A stretch of DNA of 64,000 bases from assembly GCA_010094045.1 (NCBI GenBank), contig ML986678.1, forward strand, positions 122,236 through 186,235. Reading direction: 5' to 3'. Below the pieces are notes generated by a model. It ran no database searches. It was not told the DNA's origin and worked only from the letters and a program-made list of their open reading frames with translations. This document shows positions 34,076-44,308 of the stretch, piece by piece. The number at the start of each line of letters is the position of its first letter. The first letter of the stretch is position 1. The translations under genes and the position numbers were made by a program. The DNA comes from Lojkania enalia. Taxonomy: Eukaryota; Ascomycota; Dothideomycetes; Pleosporales.

Positions 34076-34887
34076 TTAATTCCAGAACGGACCAAAATCT
34101 TCCATCTCGCTAAGTACCTGCCGCTCAGCTTGTTCGTCTGTCCCACTGCGCGGCACACTGGTTTCTTTGTTAGTGCCGGTGTACCTATTACAAATAATTC
34201 AACACAAACAGTTATACATCATGACTCTTATTATTAAGACCCAAACATAGAAGAAACATAGAATGGCAGACGTACGCTACCTCGCGCATGGCGCCCGTGC
34301 TGCTATCTAGAACATACCCAATCACCGGCACTGATGATGGGATGTGCGGATCCGATTTTAAGATTTGGATGTCGGTGCGGACATTATGTTCTAAGGTGTC
34401 GGGCGAGTGAGAACATCCTAATAAAACACGCTTTTAGCAAAGGCTGCAAACTGTTATTGAACACAAGGCGAGTAGTAAATTTAGCAAATACTAAGTTTGC
34501 ATAAGAGAATATAGGAGCTTGCTTTAGGAGTTTGCTTAAGGAGGAGAAAGTGGAAGAGAACAGGACATACCAGTGTGTTGGACTATGGTGATCATGCCGA
34601 TAGTGCTTGTTTGGATGAGCGTATGGAGGGATGGTAGGGCAGGGGTGATGCGGCCGCCGGGTGTTTTTATAGAGGTGGAGGGCGACGGCGAGAAGGATTG
34701 CGGGAGGGAAGCGTGGGTAGGAGAGTTACAGGATACTTTTCTTCGTCAGTGAATGGCATGAATAAGTGGGACTGGGAGAATAAATTTGGTGAAGACGGGT
34801 GTGTATGGAAGGGGCAATAAGTAGATTGGCTCAAGTGGGGGGTTAGGACGGAGAGGACATACTGATTGCTAGGACGCCGGTGGACAT
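34076..34887 (-). CDS. Divergent beta-carbonic anhydrase-like protein
   Basis: Four exons on the minus strand (34887-34863, 34735-34571, 34417-34276, 34184-34076) give 146 residues; introns are 127, 153 and 91 nt, all GT..AG. After splicing, the order of beta-carbonic anhydrase landmarks is clear: GVLAIISC (Cys11), then PGGR (34-37, in place of NAGGR), then ITIVQHTGC with His62 and Cys65. The C-terminal HNVRTDIQILKSDPHIP and VPVIGYVLDSSTGAM correspond to the end of the domain. So the three zinc ligands Cys, His, Cys are kept with normal spacing. However, the catalytic pair of C-x-D-x-R is replaced by Ser13 and Thr15, and the N-terminal helix is missing. It may bind zinc without hydrating CO2, or be an early pseudogene. 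No exon exceeds 165 nt, so it is easily overlooked. An additional upstream exon cannot be excluded. Confidence 0.72.
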
Positions 34888-37347
34888 TTGGTTTTATTAT
34901 TCCAATAAATTTGAAAATATTCTATATGAAAGAGAGTAATTCAGCAGAAATACTAACTACTAGCAAAACACTGACTGATTTTGAAACCATCCCTAGCTGT
35001 CTGACAGCATTACTCTATATACTCCCCCATCCCAACCCTTCCTGCTTTCTCAGCATACACTGCGTTTTCTTTGCCTCAACCCGTTTTCCCCTATGTGACG
35101 CTCCCAAGACTCTTCCATCGACCAAGCGCCGCGACCAAGCCTTCTTCCTGCCTGTTATCGAGATTCGGCACAAAACAATCACATTCTAAATCCGTTTATA
35201 CAACCCTAATCGGCACCCATCTCACTCCATATAGGTCTATGCCGCAGTATCTAGCTGTTTAGCATCAGAATACCGCGGCATGGCGTGCCGACTTTAGCCC
35301 CATGGCTAGCCATTCCTCACGAATTTTCTCGGGACCGCCACGATCCTTCGGTTGACCACTGCACGTAGCCAAATTGGTATCCTTATGGGTGTCCTTGAAC
35401 GATTTTTAAGATTATGTAGCAACGGTTATTGGTCAGCAGCTTGAACGTTGAGCGTGTATGCGGGATACTCGGCGATTCGGTTCGCAGCTTAGCGAGCGAG
35501 ATGCTGCAAAGTTCGGGTCGTTTCTAACGTAGGTGGCTTTTGGTGTCTAGGAATGTAGCGGCCGCCGCAGGAAATGATACAATGCCGTTCTAAATGTAAA
35601 AATAACGTTTGGATCGTAAACTACTTTTGGATTATAATTTACTCTATCCCTATCCTTCCGGCGTCCTTCACGACTCCAGATATCTTTAGAACTACATATA
35701 CTGACCATAACAGCCACCATCCCATTTATCACCTCCCCGAAACTTCGATAAAAGCCCCAACTCCTCTGTATCGAACGCGTGACCTGTCTTAACTCCATTT
35801 ACAATTTCCCCCCTTTCCCCATCATAGACACATGTATACGTACGCAAAACTCCTATTCCGGACCTTCATAAACGCCGTAGTCAACCCACACGTTTACCAA
35901 GCCACCCCAATTGCGAATTCCAAAAGCCTCTATCTGCTAGTCTCTATCCCGTTAGCTGGATTGCCCGCAGCCTCGCAAAACCCCGATCTGCGAATTAATA
36001 AGGCATATGTAATGCTGCAAATGGCATTTAGCATGGCGAGGCAAGGGCGTGCCGACGGAAAACACCATGCACCCATGCCGCATCCTGCCGTTTCGTGCCC
36101 GCGAATTAGGCGGGTGTCGAGACGCCACTTGCTGAATACCCTCTGGCAAAGCGTAAATATGAGGCACTTGGCTCGGCGCTTAATCATATGACGCACGCGT
36201 TCTCCTAGCAATCTATGAACCGCTTTTTCCTCGGGAGCGAGGCATTTGGCATCGGGGATTAGATGATCCTACTCGGGTGTTCGCTCGGCTATGCCTCCCG
36301 AGGCCTCTGCATTTGGTTTTGTGGGTGCTTAAAAATCGGCATCTCGAGCATCAGCCTCGTCATGTCCAGATACCTACACACATATAGCTGGGATGCCGAG
36401 CGGCATTCTGGCGCAGATTGTAGGGCTGTAATCGGGTGGGGATCGGTCGCGGGACGGAATACTATGATGTAGGAGATATCGTGGGGAATGTAGGGGCTTG
36501 AGGATTTGGCGGCGGTGTCTCGGAGGATATTATTCGGGGAATGATGGAGCTTAGAGGATGACAGAGAGACCGAGGGAATGGAAATACATGATTCTGTCCG
36601 ATATTTCCGGGAAAACTTACTATGAGGAAGATTCTTGAGATGGAGATGGAGCTCTTATTCTATTGTTGTGCCTCTGCTTGTCAGCTTTCCGGCCAGCGTG
36701 TACACTTACAGACGCCCAGGCCCTGAGCATGAGGCTACATCAATAATGATATCAACAAAAAAAGGCAGGCTTGTCCTTTTGAATACACTTGTCAAAGCCA
36801 AGTTTCTGATAACAATATAGCGGGCGCACGATGTTCCTCAGTACAATCAAAACCAAGGCTCCTCCAAAATGCCGATTCAACCATTACTCGCAAACAGGCC
36901 CTCAATCTAAAATGAATCCAGCCCAATCCTCGCCATTCCATCGACATTGATGCCGAGATGGCCCGATAATATCAATACAAGAGAGCCGGCATCTCAAATC
37001 GTTATGAACAGTCTTGGTAAACGAACGCCTGCCCAAGTTCCCCCTAATGCAGTATACCGTGAATATCCAAGCGCCTGTGCTATGCAAAATGAAAAACACC
37101 TCCAAGCGAGAGTTTAATAGTTGTAGAATACAGAAAAGAAAGGTAGGATTTGTGTCCGTTCATTCGCAGTCTGTTTCGGCCATGTCCCAATAACGATGCA
37201 AATATCAATGGTTCATAGGGAACGCTTGGCTAGAGCAATGAACCCTCAATGAGAGATTGGCATATCGAAGACGCAATGGGCTGTTTTCCGAGCCGCCATC
37301 CATTTTGCAGTCCATAATAGGATCCGAATATGTGGGTTGAGAGACGG
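34888..37347. other. Intergenic, 2.5 kb, nothing recognised
   Basis: A spacer upstream of the carbonic anhydrase-like gene and downstream of the membrane protein gene. A 119-codon frame at 35832-36191 lacks protein-like features. No repeats or RNA genes recognised. Confidence 0.4.
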
Positions 37348-38223
37348 TCACCTATTGAATAGATCACGCTCATTCCTAATGAGGTTCCTAGTCGATGTAT
37401 TTGAATGATCATTGGCAGTCTCTAGAGGCGTCGTATGAGTTCTTGCTGTCCTCGGTTGACCACTCACAGAATTGATGCGTTGCTCAGATTCTTGGTAATC
37501 CGGTAGGCGGATGGTGTTTATCTCATCCCTCGAAAGTGTCCGAAGAGGGATCGTCAAACCGCTGGCAGTATCATGAGTTGCTCTGATATTGCTCTGGTCT
37601 ACCGTGATGTCGCTCTTGGGCTGGTAGGGTGGTGGAGCTTCTCCATTCTCGTCCAGTCCTTCTTCCCGGCGGACAAAGCCGGTCTGGTTGTGTCTCCATC
37701 TTCCATGCATCCATCTTCGAGTATTCGTCCAGCCGTCAAGGTCTCTAGCCAACGCATTTTGTCCACTCTGTCGCATCATTTCTTTCCGTTTCTTTCTCCG
37801 CTTGTGCACCCACCATAGGCAGAGCGCAACGAGGACGCCAAACACGGCGAGAAACAGAAAATAATAATTGAACACGCTTTCGTTGCGTGATCTGGCTATA
37901 TCGGTTCCACCACTTCCTCCAGCAGGTGGGATGCCTAGCGGGGGAGGGGCTTCGTTAACCGAGGGACTTGAAGACGAAGTGGTGATAGTGGCATTGGAGC
38001 TCGTATATGAGATAAAGGATGTAATTAACGAGGTCGGGGGGCGAGTGTTCGAGACAGAGAGCGGGGTGCTCATTGTTGAGGTGCTGATGATAGGTTCGGT
38101 GCTCTGGGCATTCTGGGCCATGGAACTGCGCGTGAGGACTGCGGCGAGGAATAAAAATGGAGTGGAAGGTAATTGTGTCCCAAAGATGCGCCTGCGACTT
38201 CGATGACTAGGTTCACGTCTCAT
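37348..38223 (-). CDS. Single-pass membrane protein with Ser/Thr-rich ectodomain and PPPY motif
   Basis: A single exon of 291 residues. The open frame begins at a TTG (38316), but the first ATG is 38223. Residues 1-36 look like a signal sequence (basic RRR, then PFLFLAAVL). Residues about 38-90 are rich in Ser and Thr, a likely O-glycosylated extracellular stretch. One transmembrane helix lies at 119-139 (NYYFLFLAVFGVLVALCLWWV shortened here), followed by a stop-transfer cluster KRRKKRK. The cytoplasmic tail contains GEAPPPYQP, a PPxY motif of the kind bound by WW domains of Rsp5-type ubiquitin ligases or their adaptors, and a second LPDYQE. This layout is common among uncharacterised ascomycete plasma-membrane or vacuolar-sorting adaptor-like proteins. 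No family name can be given. Confidence 0.75.
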   Translation of the reverse strand: MRREPSHRSRRRIFGTQLPSTPFLFLAAVLTRSSMAQNAQSTEPIISTSTMSTPLSVSNTRPPTSLITSFISYTSSNATITTSSSSPSVNEAPPPLGIPPAGGSGGTDIARSRNESVFNYYFLFLAVFGVLVALCLWWVHKRRKKRKEMMRQSGQNALARDLDGWTNTRRWMHGRWRHNQTGFVRREEGLDENGEAPPPYQPKSDITVDQSNIRATHDTASGLTIPLRTLSRDEINTIRLPDYQESEQRINSVSGQPRTARTHTTPLETANDHSNTSTRNLIRNERDLFNR

Positions 38224-38673
38224 TCTCAAGGCAGGAATTCTCCCCGGGGGAAGCGTTGGACGGGTTCCGAAGTGAATCCCGCCGGACGAAGAGGTGACCA
38301 GCGAGGTGGGTAGCAAGTATTACAAGACGGGAAAAAGACGATAAAAGCAATGATCAATAAAACCTACAATCCATGATGGAACGCAGGTGTCGGCCGTGGA
38401 TTGAGGCGGACAGCCGTATTACCAATCGTCCAGAAACTGTGATAAGACGAAGAAGGCGATGGAGGGTGTTCATGATGTGCGCGGGCGGAGTATCCGGAAA
38501 CCCTAAGCCTATTCCGGCAAGAGCTCACAACTGTAGATCAGGGTCCGTGACATTCTGGGTCTGGGCATTTCTCAGCGTGCCAGTGCGAGCACCGTGGTGG
38601 ACAACGCCTGAACATAAACCCGACCTCGACCCCTCGAGTTCTTCCCATACAATACATTACACAGCTACCCAGC
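38224..38673. promoter_or_regulatory. Divergent promoter region
   Basis: 450 bases between head-to-head genes (membrane protein and TFB5). No clear TATA box or other element recognised. Confidence 0.3.
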
Positions 38674-38997
38674 ATGGTCAAGGCTGTCAGGGGTACGAAG
38701 GCAGAGCGCCGCGTCCTTGCTAACACGACTGACAAACTAACAGGCACCCTCGTTAAATGTGATGCCTCAGTCAAGGCAATGCTAGTCGACATTGATGATA
38801 AGAACGGCCACGAGTTCATCATCGATGAACTAGACGAGGAACACATCATAGTGAAGGAGACCAAAGTCGCCGAGCTCAAGCAGCGTTTGCAGAATGTGGG
38901 TGCAAGAATCCAGGCTTCCTTCGATAGACAACAGCTAACACACTAGTAGATGATGAAGGAGCGCCTCAAGGAGCCCGAGAGCTCAGACTCTGAGTAG
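38674..38997 (+). CDS. TFB5: TFIIH subunit TFB5 (TTDA/p8)
   Basis: Three exons (38674-38692, 38744-38895, 38950-38997) give 72 residues, matching the size of this tiny subunit. The protein starts MVKAVRG and continues TLVKCDASVKAML, the conserved first strand of Tfb5. HEFIIDELDEEHIIVKE follows, and it ends with an acidic tail (LKEPESSDSE). Intron 1 (38693-38743, 51 nt, branch AACTAAC) is stop-free and in frame; leaving it in would insert 17 residues right after the start. Intron 2 ends at the second of two nearby AGs (CTAGTAG), because the first would give an immediate stop. Tfb5 stabilises the TFIIH core through Tfb2/p52 and is needed for nucleotide excision repair and transcription. Confidence 0.9.
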
Positions 38998-39137
38998 TTT
39001 TATTGAATACGCTACTTCTCATTCTTAATCAACACCTATCCGACCGTTCATGCGTCGCCCGTCGAATCTGCAGCCAGGACGAAGTCCATCGAACCTATTG
39101 CAATACACTAATACATTCCAACGCACCTATGTTCCCT

Positions 39138-39652
39138 TCAAGACATAGCCAGCAGTTGCTTTGCGTTCGGGACCTCACTGACCCATTCAACGCGAGTCGA
39201 TGTGAAGAGCTCAGCATCCGGTTTGGCCTTGGTCAAGGCATCGGGATCATCCAGGGTACCGACCTTGATAACCTTCAGTCCTTTGAAAGTGGGCCCCTCA
39301 CGCCACATTGTGGATCCGCAGTCCCCGCTGTATCACAGTCAGTACCATCGGTCGAATATGTTTCCGAGCACCTTACCAAAAATGGCTGGTGATGGTATTT
39401 CCTCCATCCGCGACCTTGCTATGCTGCTTTGTCGTTCCCTGGAGCACCTTGAATCCCTCCTCTGGAAAGAGAGCATTAGTGCTGTAGGTGCTTCCGGTGA
39501 TTTTGCGGCAGTCAGTACAATGGCATAGAGCCTATGATGCTAGTGTCAGTGACTTCAAGGATGTCGGAACTGAGGAAACCTACCTTCATCGCCGGTTCCC
39601 CTTCGACGCTGTAGCGGACGTTTCCGCACATGCAGCCTCCTTGTTGAGCCAT
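39138..39652 (-). CDS. GFA/CENP-V-fold zinc protein
   Basis: Three exons on the minus strand (39652-39584, 39531-39377, 39327-39138) give 137 residues; introns are 52 and 49 nt. The family's zinc-binding cysteines are all present: GGCMCGNVRY (Cys7, Cys9), ALCHCTDCRK (Cys26, Cys28, Cys31) and SHFCGDCGST, where the second intron splits the first Cys codon. This is the fold of glutathione-dependent formaldehyde-activating enzyme and CENP-V. Most fungal copies are uncharacterised and a reaction with an S-hydroxymethyl-glutathione-like adduct is only inferred. The 3' end converges with TFB5, 140 bases away. Confidence 0.9.
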
Positions 39653-40424
39653 TGTTGCAATTGACGATGAGTCTTGGGTTCAAGAGAAGAGCTGGTGTGG
39701 TGGGTTGTGATGATTGAATTGAGCTGGAATGCTACAAGCGGAGGTCTTGTCTACTGGTCTTTATACTTCCCCGCCTGGTGACGATCGTCGGATCTAAGCG
39801 GCACCTTCTACCCCCGCCCTCCCGCCTAGACCAATCTTCCCGACAACGTTGGTCAGAGAGACGCCTATCCGGGCAGTTTCCGAGTGATTGGAGTCATAAG
39901 ATTGTTTCCATCATCGGCATACGGGCTGCAGTCGGCGAGGTATGCGATGCCGTTTACGGCAAGGGGGCTTGCGATTTGTTGTGGACTGAAACCTGGGCCA
40001 CTTATAGGCCAAGGAAGGATTCCAAATTGTGCCCCGTCTCACCGAGAAGCTTGTGTACCCTGCATTCTTTGTCATTAATGTATTGAGCGAGCCATGTATT
40101 GTCCGTCAGGCCGCAATAACTCCCATCTTCCGAGAATGGCTTGCGTTTTCCCGAACATGATGTATGATGATAGTCCCGTCCATGGGTTCGTGAGGAATGT
40201 TTAGAGATGCGGGGTACGGCTAGTAAATCACGGGAGCACGTACCACGCGCGTTTTGGGAAATTTGCTCCAGCGACGCATTTCTCTCCTAGACTTCACCAT
40301 GCCTTTACCTTAAATCACAAATGTCTGTCATTGGCCATCATGTGCTCGGACACATAGCGCACACGCCACAACGAACGTGTGTCTTGGGATACGCTCCACG
40401 TCAATAGCCGGCACTGCACTCGCA
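39653..40424. other. Intergenic, nothing recognised
   Basis: 772 bases between divergent genes. A 102-codon plus-strand frame (39778-40086) has no protein-like features. It presumably contains both promoters. Confidence 0.35.
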
Positions 40425-41016
40425 ATGGCCACCAATCCGGCACCAAATGTCTGGAATCAAATGAACTACGTCCCGCCCCGCGGCCAATGCAATTTTAAGC
40501 AGTCCATCATGTCGGCAAAATGTCCCTGTTTGCGCTTCATGCTTCATCCTCTCAAGGCAGGTCCGCCTCGCTGATTACTGAACACGTCCTGTATCTAACT
40601 TCAACTAGAGCGCTTCGAGCTACGAGTGCGACGGCTGTAACCACCACGCCTCCTTCCACTCTATGGAAAATAAAGCTGAGGACGAGGTTCGCAAGCGCTG
40701 GGAGCTGGAGGCCAAGGCAAAGGAAGAGGAAGATCGGCGCGTGATGGCTCGACCTCGAAAACGGCTGCGAGAGATTGGGTTTGCGGATGTGAATGGAGAT
40801 GTGAGGAGTTCTCATGTCCGGCTGCTGGAGACTGGTATCTTGATGCCTGAGGAGATTGAGGAGTGTGAGCTCCGGAGTACGAGTGAGGTTGCGTCGAGTA
40901 AGGGGAGAAGCAAAAGGAGTGGAAGGACAAGGCAGACCGCAACACGGGGGACCAAAGCGAAAGGAAAGGCCATTGGGATGCCTGAGGATGATGAAGATTT
41001 CATTGATATGGATTGA
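40425..41016 (+). CDS. Conserved-looking Cys-rich protein of unknown function, with a GC-AG intron
   Basis: Two exons (40425-40556, 40609-41016) give 179 residues. A compact metal-binding-like module spans residues 33-61: CPC, then RFMLHPLK, then ECDGCNHHASFH, so four cysteines and two to three histidines are available. Next comes a long charged helix (VRKRWELEAKAKEEEDRR) and a basic Ser/Gly/Lys-rich region, ending in an acidic tail (DDEDFIDMD). The frame across the module is open only if the intron begins AAG|GCAGGT, that is a GC-AG intron (40557-40608, 52 nt) with a TCTAAC branch site. The nearby GT at 40561 would put the second exon out of frame. The composition suggests a nuclear protein, but I do not recognise the family. 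Confidence 0.72.
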
Positions 41017-41439
41017 GTCGGGAGTCCGTCCCATTAATGAGCATTGGGCATTTCTTCAAGGCGAGAGGCTCGGAGCATGATACCCCATACACCATTTTCC
41101 CTTGATACTTGCGCGCTGTGTATGAGTTCAAAGCATGATACCATGTACAGAATTTACTCTGATATATGCACAACTGCAAAAGAAATCTCTTTTCTCCAAT
41201 TCTTAACTAGGGAATTGCTTGCAACTGCAGATGCCTGACGCGCTAAGCTAGCACGATCGCCAAGACATGACTCGCGTGAGCTTCACTTTCGCGTTCTGCG
41301 AGCTTCATGAGCTTTATTCTTTTACCCCGCTCACCCACCGCGCAAGCGGCGCTGTCGTAGCATAACAGTACCAGGCACATTTATATAGTTCATCTTCCAC
41401 TACCTCTGTGGCTTCCGTACACCCACGAAATCTATCACA
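41017..41439. other. Intergenic: promoter of the Mediator gene
   Basis: 423 bases between same-strand genes. A TATATA-like sequence (ATTTATATAG) near 41380-41389 is 50-60 bases before the next ATG. Nothing else recognised. Confidence 0.35.
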
Positions 41440-43505
41440 ATGGCGACACCAACGCCCTCCACGAACACGCCGCAAAAGCACTTACCCGCCTTCTCCTCAC
41501 CCGCCCCGCGCAGTGTCCCGGGCACAGGCACCATACCTGTGAACTTTGATTCCCCGGCTGCGCTCGGTATCGCATTCGAGGGTGGCGTCGGAATGGGCAT
41601 CAGCATGAGCGGCATGGGTATGAGCCAGCTTGGCCTGAGCGCAAGCGCAATGGGTCGCGCGGACGAGGAAGAGCGGCGTCGTCGATTAGAAAGCGTGATC
41701 GCTACGCTGAAGTCAAGACCTGGGCGTGTTGGCGAAGAGGGTATAATAGAACTATGCAAGAAGGAGGGTTTGGAAGTGGTGCGGGAGCCTCAAGGCAGCA
41801 ATGGAGTCATGCTAACTATTCTCATTGGGTCGGAGACACTATGCGAGGTATGTATACTTTGGCGGAGAAAGCGATGGCAGTGTTGCTAATATTCTATTAG
41901 ATTCCTGTCCGGAACGGCGAGATTGAGAGCGTGAAGCTCGAGCTTGCATCAGATCGTGATGCGATCGGTTTCGGGCCCTCGGGATCGAAGATCCTGCTCA
42001 ATAGCCTGAGGCCGCTCCCTGCTATGACCAAGATCAATCTCACACTAGAGCGCTTCTCGCATAATTTGGATAAGCTGCTGCGGATGGACAAGCTGAGTGC
42101 GCCCGAGAACGGTGGAGTTAGTTGCTACACGGCTATCTTTGGCGTGTACACGAGCTTAAGGAAGTTATTCGAGCACGAGAAGAAGATGGCGCTGGCAGTC
42201 ATGGAAGCAAACACGCCATATGCATCACAAAAGGCTGAGAGGGAGGTGCTCTGTAAGAAGAGCGGCCGCCCGCGAATTAATGCTGGGAGCCTTGGCCTCT
42301 CACTGGAGTATTGGATGGACCGCCGACATTTGATCTCCAAGAAGGCCAAACCGCACCAACCCCCCGATAAGGGCAAAGACAAGATGGATATTGACTCCGA
42401 GCCCACAGACCCCAATCCCTCAGACCAGAACTCTGACCCCGAAACTAACAAAATCTACTCCCTAACCATAGAATGCGAAGCCTCGCAATCATCTATGTAC
42501 CCACCCATCCGACTGTCCGACTCCTGGATCTCGGACGCCATAGAAAAAGCGCCCGACGTAGCGGACTCAGACATCAACAACATCCTACTCAATAGGTCAA
42601 ACATCGACTGGCTAGATCCACCGCCCACGTACCTCAAATCGCCTCAAGAAAGCGGCCACGACGCAATGAACCTCGATAACGACCCCGGCCGTCTACCCAA
42701 CATCCGCTTCATCGCGAAATTTAACCCCCCGCTCGTCGTCCCGCTCTCTGTCGCCGACACCCTCAACCGGTCGCTCGCCCTCGAGGAACTTCCCAATGTC
42801 CAACCAACCACGTTTGTGGGATTAGCACTGCGACCAGGCGACCCGGACCCAGGATTGGAAGGCATTGTTGGGGCATCGACGCAGGAGCTTCGAAGCCAGA
42901 AGACCGTGCTCGTCATCGACAGAAACGGAAACGAGGCTCAGCGCGTCCACACCAATTCCCTGTACATCCCAAAACCGGAATGGTCCCGCACGATCGAGGC
43001 ACTGCCGTTCCACCACCCAAGACAACTCGTCGAGATTCTGCCCACGTTGCGGCAGTACGCATTCTTGACGAGCGTGCTACAGGATTCATTTGCCGGGCCC
43101 TCTATACCGGATATTAAGGCTACGGAGACGTCGTCAAAGGACGGCGTGGTGGAACGGGAGGGTGAGGGTGTGGGGAGGGAGAGTGTGGTTCAGCTTGATA
43201 TATCGCTCTCATATACACCGCCGAATCCCCGTCTTACGCTGCATATACCACGCCCTGATTTCTCTAAATCTTCATTTACTTCATCCGCTCTCCTAGACTC
43301 CCTACTCGGCAACAACCCTCCTAAACCCCCGATCCATGTGGCCATTGACGTCTGTCCAAATGCGGATTTGCTAGTCGCAGATGGGAATGTAGAGAAGGAT
43401 GGAGAGATAGATGTGGATGGGAAGAGGATCGTTAGGGCGCTGGAGGTTTGTGGGGATTTGGGGGTTTGGGGGGAGTGGGTTAGGAGGGAGGTTGGGGGGG
43501 GGTAA
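41440..43505 (+). CDS. MED1: Mediator complex subunit 1
   Basis: Two exons (41440-41847, 41901-43505; intron 53 nt, GTATGT..TTAG) give 670 residues. A Pro/Ser-rich, disordered N-terminus with a Gly/Met-rich stretch precedes the Med1 domain. That domain begins near residue 77 (EERRRRLESVIATLKSRPGRVGEEGI) and continues to about residue 260, with the typical ILLNSLRPL and FSHNLDKLLRMDKLS segments. The fungal Med1 C-terminal region follows (FIAKFNPPLVVPL, then LPFHHPRQLVEILPTLRQYAFL). Med1 belongs to the middle module of Mediator, which relays activator signals to RNA polymerase II. The coding 3' end is very G-rich (VRREVGGG). Confidence 0.88.
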
Positions 43506-44308
43506 GTGAGAGAGAGGGGGGGATGTGTGATTTTGAGATTTCTTTTTTCTTTTTTTTTATTATTCTCAATGCATCTACAAAGGTTGATGGACGGAAGTGT
43601 GTGCGCGGAGATGATGATGACTGTGACTTATGAATCACTACAACCGTTATACACACTCCTGAAGATATAACAAGCAAACATATGAACGGAAGAGGAAAAC
43701 TCAAAAAGAGAAATACATTTATTTACCCGTTCAATCAATCTCCCTTCCTTTCTTTCCCATGCACTGCCAACATCCACTGCACAACCTGAACCAAACGTTT
43801 CTAGGACTCCAATTGACCTACATGCAGCAACAAGCGTCAAACTAGGAAGCAAATAAGTAAAGACATTTACATCTGCATCACAAACTCCCAAAAATAAGAC
43901 ACTTCGTTCAATAAATTCTCGATTCATATAGAGTACATTCATTTCATTTCTCGACGAACCCCATAAATCCGCTCTCATCCGCCCTAGCTATACTCACGAC
44001 ACGATCTTGTCATGCTGAGGTATAATAAACTAAGGTAGGTTGGGTTGGGGTTAAGTATGTGTGATATGATTCTGTGATCGGGTATGCATTCCATTCCACC
44101 GCGTGATGCCAAAAAGATTAGTGGGTAGGTAGAGGGGGAGAGTGATAAAAAAGGGGGGGGGGGGGGGGGTAATTGCAAAGCTAATCGCAGAGTGCAGAGT
44201 AGTCTATCCATCATCCATCCATCCATCATTCATCGCAAAAGTCTGTTATCGGGGGGGATATGAAAAAAGTGTCTACCATCCACCCACAAATCTATCGCAA
44301 AAAGCCCT
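43506..44308. other. Convergent intergenic region with homopolymer and tetranucleotide tracts
   Basis: 803 bases between the converging MED1 and glutamine synthetase genes. It contains G-rich and T-rich runs at 43500-43560, a G17 run at 44153-44169 and a TCCA-rich tract near 44207-44230. A 116-codon minus-strand frame at 43628-43978 is not convincing. Confidence 0.5.
44153..44169. repeat. G17 homopolymer
   Basis: Seventeen consecutive G on the plus strand, about 140 bases past the glutamine synthetase stop codon. Its length is likely variable or imprecise. Confidence 0.8.

Noticed and set aside
38224..38316. 31-codon extension of the PPPY membrane protein
   Set aside because: It begins at TTG and would put polar residues before the signal-like segment.
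43628..43978. 116-codon minus-strand frame between MED1 and glutamine synthetase
   Set aside because: It starts with ATG, but has no recognisable domain and sits in the 3' flank of two converging genes.
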